Assembly (NCBI RefSeq): GCF_010499455.1
Contig: NZ_JAAGOH010000026.1
Span: 1-64,000 of the forward strand
Length of the DNA: 64,000 bases
Source: Ideonella livida
GTDB lineage: Bacteria; Pseudomonadota; Gammaproteobacteria; Burkholderiales; Burkholderiaceae_C
Direction: 5' to 3'
A program made the position numbers and the translations under genes. Positions 1 through 8,196 of the stretch are shown here, piece by piece. Under the pieces are notes generated by a model. It was not told where the DNA came from and searched no databases. It saw only the letters and a list, made by a program, of their open reading frames with translations. Numbering within the stretch: position 1 is the stretch's first letter; each line of letters begins with the position of its first letter.

Positions 1-3000
1 CAACCGGTCAGGCAATGGGTCAGGCAATGGGTCAGGCAACGGGTCAGGTATCTGCACCGGCTGCGGTCGGGCGGGCAGCACGGGCGCGGCGGGCCGCCGG
101 CCCGGGTCAGGCCGCCTGGACGGCACGGCGACCGGCGCAGCGTCCGGGACCGAGGCCGGGGCGCTTGGCAGGACCGGTGGCACGGACGCCGGGGCCACGG
201 CCGGGTCCGCCTGCGCAGGGGCGCCTGGCCCCGCCTGGGGCACGCTCCCCGTGGGGCGGGACGACGGCGGCGGTGGCGCCGCGCGCGGCTTGGGCACAGG
301 CCCGGTGGCCTGAGCCGCGGCCTGGGCCGTGACGGCGGGGGGCGGCGGCTGGACGTCGCCGGGGAGCGCACTGGGGATGTCCCTGGTGGTGCCGGCCGTA
401 TCGCCCGGTGTGGCGGCGGCCGCGGGGGCGGCGGCCGTCGGCACGGCAGCGATCTGGGGATCGGGGGCGTCTGGCGCCCGACTGGCGGCCTGAGGGGCGA
501 TCTTGTCGCCTGCCGTGCCGCTCGACCGGTCCGCCGCGTGGACGACACCCGGCGCCGTGTCCGACGGGGCCCCTGACGCGGCGCCTGGTGCGGCGCCTGG
601 CACGGAGCCCGTTGCGGGGTTGCCGGCGCCTGCCGCGGAGGGCGCCGCTGCCGGCGCGCCAGACGCGGCAGCGGCCCCGGTGCCGGACGTTGCCGCGGGT
701 GTGGCCGGGTTGGCGGTGCCGGTGGTGTCGTTGGTGTCGTTGGTGTCGTTGGTGTCGTTGGTGTCGGTGGACCTGGCAGGTGCTTCGCGTCCGTCTGCTG
801 CTGCTGCTGCTGCTGCTGCGGGGGCCGGGGCGGGTTCGGACGCGGGCGCCGGCGCGGGCGCTGTGGTCTGGCCGTCGGCGGTCCCGGCGCCTTGCGGGCC
901 GGTGTCGCGTGCCGGGGTGTCGGCGGCCGCAGGGCGCTGCACCTGTCCGCCGTGGCGGGCCACTTCGGCCTCCACGATGGCTTCGGCGGCTTGCACCTGG
1001 GCTTGGGTGGCCTCGATGTCACGGTTCACGCGGTCCACCTCGGCCTGGGCGGCATCAATGCCAGCTTGGGCCTGGTCGCGCAGCGCGGTCACTTGGGCGT
1101 GGGTGGCGGCCACCTCGGCGTCCAGGCGGGCCTCGCTGGTCAGGCTGGCGGCGCGCACGGCGTCGGCCGCGGCGGCGGCAGGCAGCAGTTCGGCTTGCAG
1201 CTGGGACTGGGTGGCCTCGGCCTCGGCCTGGGCGGTGTGCAGGGCGGCGCTGAGGTCGTCGACCACGGTGTTGGCGGGGGCGAGTTGGGCCTCCAGGGGG
1301 GCGGTGGCGTCGGCCGCGGCCTGTTCGCTGGCCTGCACGGCCTCGGCGGCGTGTTGGCGGGCGTCGGCCAGGCCGGCGTCGGCGCGGGTTTGCAGGGTGG
1401 GGGGCTCGGGCCAGTCGGGCGGGGTGGCGCTGGCCTGGGTCTGCAGCTGTTCGGCGGCCTGGGCCAGGGCGGTTTGGCTGGCGGTGTGCTGGGTTTGCAC
1501 GGCGCTGGCCTGGGCGTTGGCTGCGTCGGCGCGGGCTTGCAGGGTGGCTTGGGCCTGCTCGCAGGTGCTGGCCCAGGCCGGGCCGGGGTCGGCGCCGGGA
1601 TCGTCGGGGGGGGCGCAGGCGGCGCTGGCTTGGCTGTGCAGCGCGTCCCGGGCTTGTTCGGCGGCGGCGTCCAGGGCGTCGCCTCGGGCCTGGGCGTGGT
1701 CGATGAGGGCGCTGTGCAGGGTGTCGGCGGCGTCCGTGGGGTCGGCGCTGGGGGGGGCGTCCGCCGGGATGTCTTGGGGCGGGGCGGGCAGCAGCGCGTC
1801 CAGGCCCTCCAGGGCCTGGCGCTTGAGGTCGTCAATGCCCAGGTCGCCTTGGTCGAGCAGGCTCACCACCTGGTCGCGGGCTTGGTCCAGGGCGTCACGC
1901 AGGCGGGCCAGCAGCTGGTCCACCTGGTCCAGGGCTTGGGCGAGCAGGTCTTGCAGGGCGCGGGCGGGCTGCTGCACGGCGTCGGCCACCTGGGCCAGGG
2001 CGTCGGTCAGGCGGGCCTGGGTGTCGCGTACAGCCTGGGTGGGGGTGTCGATCTGTGCGGCCAGGGTGTCGAGCTGGCCGTGGGTGTGCTGCAGGCCTTG
2101 GTCCAGGCGGTCGCGCACAGGCTGGGTGAGTTGGGTGGGCAGGGCACGCACCTGGGCGGCCACGGCGTCCACCCGTTCGCGGGGCTGGGCGGCGGCCAGG
2201 GCTTGGTCCAGTGCGTTTTGCGCGGCGATGGGGATGGCGTCCAGCTGGGCGGCGGCGGCTTGGGCTTTCTCGCGCAGCTGGGCGGCCAGGGCGGAGAGGC
2301 GCTCGCCCCCTTGCACCAGCGCCGCTTGCAGTTGCTTGAGCACCCCCACCAGCTGCTCGATCACGCCTTGGAGCTGGGCGATGGCCTGGTCCAGCAGGCC
2401 GTTGAGCGCATCCACCGCCTGGCGGGCGGTGTTGAGCAGGGTGGTGGCGGTCTGCCCGGCCTTCTGGACCACGCTGCGGGCGCTGCTGATGGCGCTTTGC
2501 AGCTTGGGCAGCAGGGCCTTGACGCCCATGAACAGCACCCGCGCGGCCACCAGCGGCGGGCAGCGCAGCATATAGCGGGTGCACAGGTCGATGGCGTTGT
2601 CGCACAGCGCGCCGGCCTGCTTGAGCTCGGCGCTGGCCGCGGAGAGGGCGCCGTCGGCCTGCAGTACAAAACTCTCCACCCGCGACAGGATCATCTGCAG
2701 CAGCACATCGGCGGCGGTGATTTGCTCGCGCACGGGGTCGAGCTGGCGGGGCAGGTCGCGCAGTTGGGCAATCAGGGTGTCGATGTCGGCACCCAGCAGC
2801 ACCAGCGCTTCTTTGAAGCCGGCCACGGCGGTGTCCACGCCGTCCATCACCTCGCTGACGGTTTGCTGCAGACCGGCCACGATCTCGCCCACGCGCCGCA
2901 CCTGGGCTTGCAGCGCCTCGATCACCTGGGTGACGAGGGCGGCCACGGCATCCACCTGCACGGCAATGCCTTCGATCAGCGCGTCGGCCTGGTCCAGCGG

Positions 3001-4095
3001 GGTGGCCAGGGCGAGGCCGGCGTCGTCAATGCGGGCGTGCAGGCCCAGCAGCTCGGCTTGCAGGTCGGCCAGCAACTGCGCCAGCACATCGGCGCCGGCG
3101 TCGAGCTGCTGCTGCAGGGTGTTGAGCAGGCCCAGCACGCCGCCGGTGAGCTCGTTGGCCGCCGCCTGGGTGCCGTCGGCGGTGCGTTGCACGCCGGCGC
3201 GCAGGGTGTCGAGCAGGGTGTCCAGCGCCTCGCGTTCGGTTTGCACGGCTTGTCGCAGCATGTCCACCTCGCCGTGGGCCAGGGTGGCCAGGGCCTCGCA
3301 GGCCTGGGTGAGCTGCTCACGGGCGCGCAGCACGGCGTCGTCGCGGGCGCGCATCAAGGCGGGTTGCAACTGGTCGCGCACCTGTTGCTGCACCCAGTGG
3401 CGGGCGTGGGCGGGCAGGGCGTCCAGGGGGGGGGCGTCGCCCTGCACCAGCGCGGCTTGGCCGGCGGCCAGGCCTTGGCGGCGGGCTTCGGCCAGCGCCT
3501 GTTGCAGCAGCTGTTCACCCAAGTGGCGGGCGGTGGCCTGCTGGGTGCGGGCGAAGTCTTCGGCGCTGCGGCGGGCGCTCTGCGCCAGGTCGGTGGCCAG
3601 GGTGGCCAGGCGTGCGGGTAGGCCGCTGGCGTGGTTCAGCAGGGCTTGACCGCGCTCGGCGGCGGCGCTGGCTTGGGTGCGCAGGGCGGGCAGGTCGGGC
3701 ACCGCCAAGCGGGCCAGCTCAGCGGGCATTTGTGTGGCGCGGCGGGCCAGGGCCTGGGCGTCAGTGGGCAGGGGTTGGAGGCCCTCGATCACCGGCTGCA
3801 GGCGCTGCGGCAGCGTGGCGGCGGTGCCGGCGATGTGTTGCAGGTCGGTGGCCAGCTGCTGGGCCACGCCGGCCAGGGCGTTCACCGTGGGGCGCGGGTC
3901 CAGCAGCGGGGCCAGCTTGGCCAGCTCGGGCGGGATGGCGGCCAGGCCGTTGCCCACGGTGCGGGCAGCGGTTTGCGCATCGCTGATGCCGGCGGCCAGC
4001 TCGCCGCCCAGCCGCGTCACACCCTGCTGCACCGCCTGGGCCACCTGGGTGGCGCCATCGTTCAAGGCGGTCTGGGTGCGGGTGACGAACTGCAT
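1..4095 (-). CDS. Giant Ala/Gln/Leu-rich coiled-coil protein, C-terminus cut by window edge
   Basis: The frame is open without a stop from an ATG at 4095 to base 1, giving at least 1365 codons; the stop lies outside the window. I do not recognise the family. Residues 1 to about 1050 are rich in Ala, Gln, Leu and Asp with repeated helical and heptad-like patterns. A less monotonous, more hydrophobic segment around residues 490-540 contains several Cys (LCDNAIDLC, LRCPPLVAARVLF). From about residue 1065 the chain becomes Ala/Pro/Thr low complexity with an Ala run, Asp-Thr-Asn repeats and Pro-Asp-Pro-Leu repeats. No signal peptide is seen. The gene starts 43 bases after the 220-aa gene, so the two are probably cotranscribed. 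A structural, tape-measure-like or surface role is possible but only inferred. The reading frame is secure; the function is unknown. Confidence 0.75.
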   Translation of the reverse strand, partial: MQFVTRTQTALNDGATQVAQAVQQGVTRLGGELAAGISDAQTAARTVGNGLAAIPPELAKLAPLLDPRPTVNALAGVAQQLATDLQHIAGTAATLPQRLQPVIEGLQPLPTDAQALARRATQMPAELARLAVPDLPALRTQASAAAERGQALLNHASGLPARLATLATDLAQSARRSAEDFARTQQATARHLGEQLLQQALAEARRQGLAAGQAALVQGDAPPLDALPAHARHWVQQQVRDQLQPALMRARDDAVLRAREQLTQACEALATLAHGEVDMLRQAVQTEREALDTLLDTLRAGVQRTADGTQAAANELTGGVLGLLNTLQQQLDAGADVLAQLLADLQAELLGLHARIDDAGLALATPLDQADALIEGIAVQVDAVAALVTQVIEALQAQVRRVGEIVAGLQQTVSEVMDGVDTAVAGFKEALVLLGADIDTLIAQLRDLPRQLDPVREQITAADVLLQMILSRVESFVLQADGALSAASAELKQAGALCDNAIDLCTRYMLRCPPLVAARVLFMGVKALLPKLQSAISSARSVVQKAGQTATTLLNTARQAVDALNGLLDQAIAQLQGVIEQLVGVLKQLQAALVQGGERLSALAAQLREKAQAAAAQLDAIPIAAQNALDQALAAAQPRERVDAVAAQVRALPTQLTQPVRDRLDQGLQHTHGQLDTLAAQIDTPTQAVRDTQARLTDALAQVADAVQQPARALQDLLAQALDQVDQLLARLRDALDQARDQVVSLLDQGDLGIDDLKRQALEGLDALLPAPPQDIPADAPPSADPTDAADTLHSALIDHAQARGDALDAAAEQARDALHSQASAACAPPDDPGADPGPAWASTCEQAQATLQARADAANAQASAVQTQHTASQTALAQAAEQLQTQASATPPDWPEPPTLQTRADAGLADARQHAAEAVQASEQAAADATAPLEAQLAPANTVVDDLSAALHTAQAEAEATQSQLQAELLPAAAAADAVRAASLTSEARLDAEVAATHAQVTALRDQAQAGIDAAQAEVDRVNRDIEATQAQVQAAEAIVEAEVARHGGQVQRPAAADTPARDTGPQGAGTADGQTTAPAPAPASEPAPAPAAAAAAAADGREAPARSTDTNDTNDTNDTNDTTGTANPATPAATSGTGAAAASGAPAAAPSAAGAGNPATGSVPGAAPGAASGAPSDTAPGVVHAADRSSGTAGDKIAPQAASRAPDAPDPQIAAVPTAAAPAAAATPGDTAGTTRDIPSALPGDVQPPPPAVTAQAAAQATGPVPKPRAAPPPPSSRPTGSVPQAGPGAPAQADPAVAPASVPPVLPSAPASVPDAAPVAVPSRRPDPGRRPAAPVLPARPQPVQIPDPLPDPLPDPLPDRL
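7..48 (-). repeat. 12-bp tandem repeat encoding Pro-Asp-Pro-Leu units
   Basis: About 3.5 tandem copies of a 12-bp unit (gtcaggcaatgg on the + strand) lie in frame with the giant coiled-coil gene and encode repeated PDPL. The last full unit differs by one base. The repeat touches the window edge and may continue beyond it. Confidence 0.85.
727..765 (-). repeat. 9-bp tandem repeat encoding Asp-Thr-Asn
   Basis: Four exact copies of a 9-bp unit (gtcgttggt on the + strand) plus one extra codon lie in frame and encode Asp-Thr-Asn repeats. The unit length is a multiple of three, so copy-number change by slippage would vary linker length without breaking the frame. Confidence 0.9.
796..819 (-). repeat. 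Trinucleotide (tgc)8 run encoding poly-Ala
   Basis: Eight perfect TGC triplets on the + strand read as GCA in the giant gene and encode eight Ala. They sit 30 bases from the Asp-Thr-Asn repeat in the same low-complexity linker. This is a likely slippage site. Confidence 0.9.
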
Positions 4096-4138
4096 CGGGC
4101 GGTGGGTGGGGTTCCAGGGGGCTGGGGTGGTCAGCCGC

Positions 4139-4801
4139 TCACAGGCTGTCGAGCGTGCTGCGCACCGCGGCGCTGCGTTCTTTGAGCGTGCCCTGGATCT
4201 CGGGCACCTTGTCGGGCGCCGGGGTGAGCGAGGTGCTGGCCGAGGCGATCTGGTCGATGCCGGTCTTCATCTGCGCGATGGATTCCTTGACCTCGGGCAG
4301 CACGCCGGCGCCTTCAACCTGCAGGTCTTCGAGTGCGGGCAGCAGCGGCGGCAGCACCGGAATGCTGGGCATGGCGCCCAGTGAGGGCAGGTTGGACAGC
4401 GCGCTGGACATGCCGCCTGCCGAGGCCGGGGCCAGGGTGAGCCGTCCGGCGGGCACCTGGCCGAAGGCGCTCTCGGCCACCACCAGGCCGCCGCGCCAGA
4501 GGGCCTCACCCAGCAGGGCAAAGATGTCGTCCGGTCGCAGCGCGGCCTGGCGCGCCGTCGAGGTGCCCAGGCGCTGGGCCACCCAGCGCAGGTCGGCCAG
4601 GGCGGCGGGGTCGCCACGCCAGAACTGCAGCCACTGGGCCGCCTCGTCCGGGCGCCCGAAACGCCGCCGCTGCAGACCGCTGTAGCCCGGCTCGCGCCAC
4701 AGCGTGGCCGCGCTGCCGCCCAGCTCGGGCGGCAGGCCGCCGGTCTCGAACATCAGCACCCGCAGATGGTGCCGCCAGAGGGTCAGCAGGGGATGGCGCA
4801 T
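4139..4801 (-). CDS. Unrecognised 220-aa protein upstream of the giant coiled-coil gene
   Basis: This is a complete 220-aa reading frame from ATG at 4801. I do not recognise a family. The first 125 residues are basic and Trp/Leu-rich (LWRHHLRVLMFETGGLPPEL near the N-terminus) and look like a small folded helical domain. Residues about 125-170 are a Pro/Ser/Leu linker (LPSLGAMPSIPVLPPLLPAL). The end (170-220) is an amphipathic helix similar in style to the coiled coil of the next gene. There is no signal peptide. It is on the same strand as the giant gene, 43 bases upstream, so an operon is likely. It may be an adaptor or chaperone for the giant protein, which is only inferred from position and the shared helical character. 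Confidence 0.65.
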   Translation of the reverse strand: MRHPLLTLWRHHLRVLMFETGGLPPELGGSAATLWREPGYSGLQRRRFGRPDEAAQWLQFWRGDPAALADLRWVAQRLGTSTARQAALRPDDIFALLGEALWRGGLVVAESAFGQVPAGRLTLAPASAGGMSSALSNLPSLGAMPSIPVLPPLLPALEDLQVEGAGVLPEVKESIAQMKTGIDQIASASTSLTPAPDKVPEIQGTLKERSAAVRSTLDSL

Positions 4802-4921
4802 GGCGGTCGGGCCGCCGCGGGGCAGGCCCCGGGCAGGGGAACGGGGCGAACCGCGTCCGCCCTGACCTGGTGATGATCGGCCGGTGTGGGGCCTGCTTGA
4901 GCGCCTGCAGGATCAGGTCTT

Positions 4922-4943
4922 GGGTGCGGGCCCGCCCGCACCC
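4922..4943. terminator. Perfect GC-rich inverted repeat between RTX gene and coiled-coil operon
   Basis: The 10-base arms gggtgcgggc and gcccgcaccc are perfectly complementary with only two bases between them, so the real loop would be slightly larger. It lies 58 bases after the stop of the leftward RTX gene and 120 bases before the start of the next leftward gene. There is no T-tract, so an intrinsic terminator is only one reading. An operator is the other. Confidence 0.4.
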
Positions 4944-5001
4944 CAGCCGCACGCCAACCGCACCTCACACTGCACGCGCCCCAAACGCATCGGCAACGCG
5001 T

Positions 5002-7977
5002 TCACACCAGCACAAAGTCCTGCGCCGTGAGCGCGGTGCCCGGGTTGAGGGTGGCAAACAGCACGGCGCTGCCGCTGCCACTGCCATCGGCGTCGTAGTA
5101 CAGCTGGCCGCCATCACTGTCGTAGACCAGGCGGTCGTCGGCGTCCATCGCCCGGCCGGCGGTGTTGGCCACAAATTGCCCGCTGGCCACGCTGCCGGTG
5201 CTGCCCCCACTGGCGTTGCGCAAGGTGGTGAAGACGAGGTGGTCGAGCTGCAGCGTGTCGTCCACGCTGCTGAAGTCGCTCAGGCGGTCGGCCTGCCCGG
5301 CGCCCAGCGGGCCGTCGAACACAAAGGTGTCCGAGCCCGCGCCGCCGGCCAGGGTGTCGGCGCCGCCGCCGCCCACCAGCCAGTCGTGGTCGGCCTCGCC
5401 GTTCAAGCGGTCGTTGCCGGCACCGCCGCGCAGGGTATCGGCCCCGGTGCCGCCGGTGAGCAGGTCATTGCCGTCGGCACCGCTCAGGCTGTCTTGGCCG
5501 TTGCCGCCGTTCAGGCTGTCGTGGCCGGCGCTGCCCAGCACGGTGTCATCGCCGCTGCCGGCGATCACCGATTCAATGCCCGTCAGCAGGTCAGTGCCCT
5601 CTCCGGTGCCGCTGGCGGTGCCGGTGCTCAGGTCGATCAGCGAGCTGGCAGCGCCGAACACGGCGGTGTCGCTGCCGGCAGACCCGCGCATGGTGTCATT
5701 GCCCGCGCCCCCTTCCAGACGGTCGCTGCCGTTGCCGCCGAGCAGGCTGTCGTGGCCGCTGCCGTCCAGCAGGGTGTCGTTGCCGTCTCCGCCGTCGAGG
5801 GTGTCGTTGCCCGCCGCGCCGTCGAGCAGGTCATGGCCGGTCAGCCCGGTCAGGCGGTCATGGCTGCCGGCGTCGATGGCATCGCCTCGCAGGCTGTCGT
5901 TGCCGGTGCCACCGCTCAGGCTCAGGTTGTCCAGCACGGCCTTCAGGTCCACGCTGAGCGCGGCGGTATTGGCCGAGAAGGCCTGCCCGTCGCTCACCTT
6001 GAACAGGATCTGCGCCACGGCGGTGCCGGCGTTGTTGTCTTGCGGCACGTAGCTCAATGCGCCGCTGCTGATCTGGGCGGCGCTGACGGTTTGGCCGGTG
6101 CCCAGGGCCGTGCCGTTCAGGCGCAGCTCGCCGCGCCCCTCCAGGCCCACGAACTGCAGGGCGGCCAGGCTGTCATGGTCGGCATCGCTGAAGCCGAACT
6201 GGCTCAGGGTGAGCACCAGCGCCGTGTCTTCCACCCCTTGCACGAGGCTGACCAGGGCCAGTGGGGCGTCGTTGGTGGAGGTGATGTGCACCGTCACGCT
6301 GCTGACGGCCAGACTGGCCCCGCCAGTACCTTGGGCGCCGGCGTTGCCGTCGTTGAAAGTCCAGCTCAGTTGCACCTGGGCGGGCGGGGTGTCAGAGAGG
6401 CAGCGGTAAGCCAGGCTTTGCAGCACGCCGTCCACCTGCGCCTGGGTGGCGCCGGCGGCAAATTGCAGCCGCAGCAGCCCGCCCTGCAGGTTGAGCACCG
6501 TGCCAACGGTCTGGCCGTCCCACACCAGCGCGCCGCCGTGGCTCAAGGCGCCCAGTGCCGAGCCCGCGGCGGCGCTGAAGGTGTCATCGGCCTGGGCGCC
6601 GCCTTGACGGGCGATCTGCAGCGTACTGCCGCCGTAGTCGCCACGGCCGGCGGCCAGCGCGGCCAGTTCGGTGTCCACCACGCGGGCCTCTGGGGCCAGG
6701 CGCACGTCCGCCCCGTCCTCGGTGAAACCGATCGGGGTGGTGCCAACGGTGTCGCGCACACCCCAGCCGGGGTCGGCCACGCCGTTGGCGCTGTAGCGGG
6801 CCATGGTGAACTGGGTCACGCCGTCCACCAGCGCCGTGCCCGCCAGCACGATGCGGCCGCTGGCGTCCACGCTCATGCCGCCCACGGCGGCGGTGCCGGA
6901 GGGCGCTTGCAGGCCGGTGTGCAGCACGCCGCCGGTGCCAAAGCTGCCGTCCAAGGTGCCGCTGCTGCTCAGGCGCAGCACCACCAGCTCGCCGTCTGAT
7001 TCAGCGGCGACCAGCAGCTTGCCGCTGGCCAGCGCGATCACTTGGCGGGCCTGGTCCACCCCGTTGCTGAGCGAAAAGGTGGCCACCCCGTCTCCGGAGA
7101 AGCTGGTGTCCAGAGCGCCGCTGGCGGTGAAGCGTTCCACCAGGATGTCGCGGTCTGTGCTGGTGAGCAGCACGCTGCCCACCACCACGGGCTTCAGGTC
7201 GGCCTGCGCGGTGACGCCCAGCGCCATGCAGGGTTGGGTGAGGGGGTGGCTGGTGAGCAGGCCATCACCCGAGAAAGTGGTGTCCAGCGTGCCACTGGCG
7301 TTCAGGCGGGCCAGGGCCACCGAGTAGGTGCTGCCGCTCCAGCTGTAGCCCGCCAGCAGCAACTTGCCGTCGGCAGCGCGGGCCATGGCCAGGCCGTAGT
7401 CCGCCCCGCTGCTGGGCGAGACGTAGACCGTGCTCATGCCCGTGCCAGTGCTGCCCACCTTGTCCAGCGTGAAGTTCAGCGCCGAGCCGGTGGTGTTGGG
7501 CCGGCCCCAGCCGCCCAGCAGGTAGTTGCCGCTGGCATCGCGCAGGAAGTCGGTGCCGGCGTCGTGATCCGGGGTGAGGGAGTGCACGAACAGACCGTCG
7601 CTGGAGAAGCGGGTGTCCAGGGCGCCGTCGGTGCTCAGACGGGCCAGGAAGCTGTCGAGCTTGCCAGTGCTGCCTGCGGCGCTGCTGGAGGTGCCGCTGA
7701 TGACAATGCGGCCATCGGGATCAATCTTCACGCGGCGGCCGATGTCCTCGCCGCTGCCTACGCTGAAGGTCATCACCCCGTCACCCGAGAAGCTGGTGTC
7801 CAGCGTGCCGTCGTTCAGGTAGCGGGCCACGCCGACATTGCCGGCGGTGGTGCCCACCACCACCAGCTTGCCGTCGGTTTGAACGGCCACATCCAGCGCG
7901 CGGCTGCCGGTGGCGCTGAAGGGGGTGTGGATCTGGCCGTCGCCGACGGTAAAGCGGGGGGCGGTGTTGAGGGGCAT
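5002..7977 (-). CDS. Delta-60 repeat / RTX calcium-binding secreted protein
   Basis: A 991-aa protein with three regions. Residues about 1-430 carry delta-60 type repeats of the form GxLDTSFSGDG with intervening beta strands, predicting a propeller-like fold. Residues about 430-700 resemble the cadherin-like segments of large adhesins (for example SNDAPLALV and VEDTALVLTLSQFGFSD). Residues about 705-890 hold a long run of RTX nonapeptide repeats (GGxGNDxLxG). The last 100 residues end in the Asp/Ser/Thr-rich, hydrophobic-tailed style of type I secretion substrates (LTAQDFVLV). There is no N-terminal signal peptide, which also fits type I export. No ABC exporter, membrane-fusion or TolC gene occurs in the window, so the exporter must be elsewhere. 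Family assignment is secure; adhesin or matrix function is inferred. Confidence 0.88.
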   Translation of the reverse strand: MPLNTAPRFTVGDGQIHTPFSATGSRALDVAVQTDGKLVVVGTTAGNVGVARYLNDGTLDTSFSGDGVMTFSVGSGEDIGRRVKIDPDGRIVISGTSSSAAGSTGKLDSFLARLSTDGALDTRFSSDGLFVHSLTPDHDAGTDFLRDASGNYLLGGWGRPNTTGSALNFTLDKVGSTGTGMSTVYVSPSSGADYGLAMARAADGKLLLAGYSWSGSTYSVALARLNASGTLDTTFSGDGLLTSHPLTQPCMALGVTAQADLKPVVVGSVLLTSTDRDILVERFTASGALDTSFSGDGVATFSLSNGVDQARQVIALASGKLLVAAESDGELVVLRLSSSGTLDGSFGTGGVLHTGLQAPSGTAAVGGMSVDASGRIVLAGTALVDGVTQFTMARYSANGVADPGWGVRDTVGTTPIGFTEDGADVRLAPEARVVDTELAALAAGRGDYGGSTLQIARQGGAQADDTFSAAAGSALGALSHGGALVWDGQTVGTVLNLQGGLLRLQFAAGATQAQVDGVLQSLAYRCLSDTPPAQVQLSWTFNDGNAGAQGTGGASLAVSSVTVHITSTNDAPLALVSLVQGVEDTALVLTLSQFGFSDADHDSLAALQFVGLEGRGELRLNGTALGTGQTVSAAQISSGALSYVPQDNNAGTAVAQILFKVSDGQAFSANTAALSVDLKAVLDNLSLSGGTGNDSLRGDAIDAGSHDRLTGLTGHDLLDGAAGNDTLDGGDGNDTLLDGSGHDSLLGGNGSDRLEGGAGNDTMRGSAGSDTAVFGAASSLIDLSTGTASGTGEGTDLLTGIESVIAGSGDDTVLGSAGHDSLNGGNGQDSLSGADGNDLLTGGTGADTLRGGAGNDRLNGEADHDWLVGGGGADTLAGGAGSDTFVFDGPLGAGQADRLSDFSSVDDTLQLDHLVFTTLRNASGGSTGSVASGQFVANTAGRAMDADDRLVYDSDGGQLYYDADGSGSGSAVLFATLNPGTALTAQDFVLV

Positions 7978-8100
7978 GGGCGCGAGGGGGGAGGCAGGAG
8001 AAGGTCATGCGCCAGCCCGGCCCCAGGTGAGGCCGTGGCGGAGCGACGGCTTAGCGCTTGGTTTCGGCCGCTTTTCAGCGGACTTGAGTGATCTGCGACA

Positions 8101-8114
8101 GCCGTACGTACGGC
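8101..8114. promoter_or_regulatory. 14-bp perfect palindrome in divergent intergenic region
   Basis: GCCGTACGTACGGC is a perfect palindrome midway between the divergent RTX gene (start 7977) and rbgA (start 8197). It is a candidate operator for one or both promoters. I do not recognise the cognate regulator. Confidence 0.35.
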
Positions 8115-8196
8115 AGGCGCGCCGGCTCCCCCGGCCACCGGTCGCGGCGACAATACGCGCCCCGCGCTGCGGCGCTTCTGCTCTTGAGTCACTCCC

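Noticed and set aside
727-819. Repeats considered as a CRISPR array
   Set aside because: Units are 3 and 9 bp without spacers and are in a coding frame.
892-3621. 909-aa and other long open frames on the + strand
   Set aside because: Gly/Leu/His-rich shadow of the giant leftward gene; the minus frame has coherent helical repeats and runs unbroken to the edge.
4870-6999. 709-aa + strand frame over the RTX gene
   Set aside because: Antisense shadow; the minus strand shows clear RTX and delta-60 repeats.
1-7977. Left block as a type VI secretion or phage tail locus
   Set aside because: No VgrG, Hcp, PAAR, sheath or baseplate gene is visible in the window.
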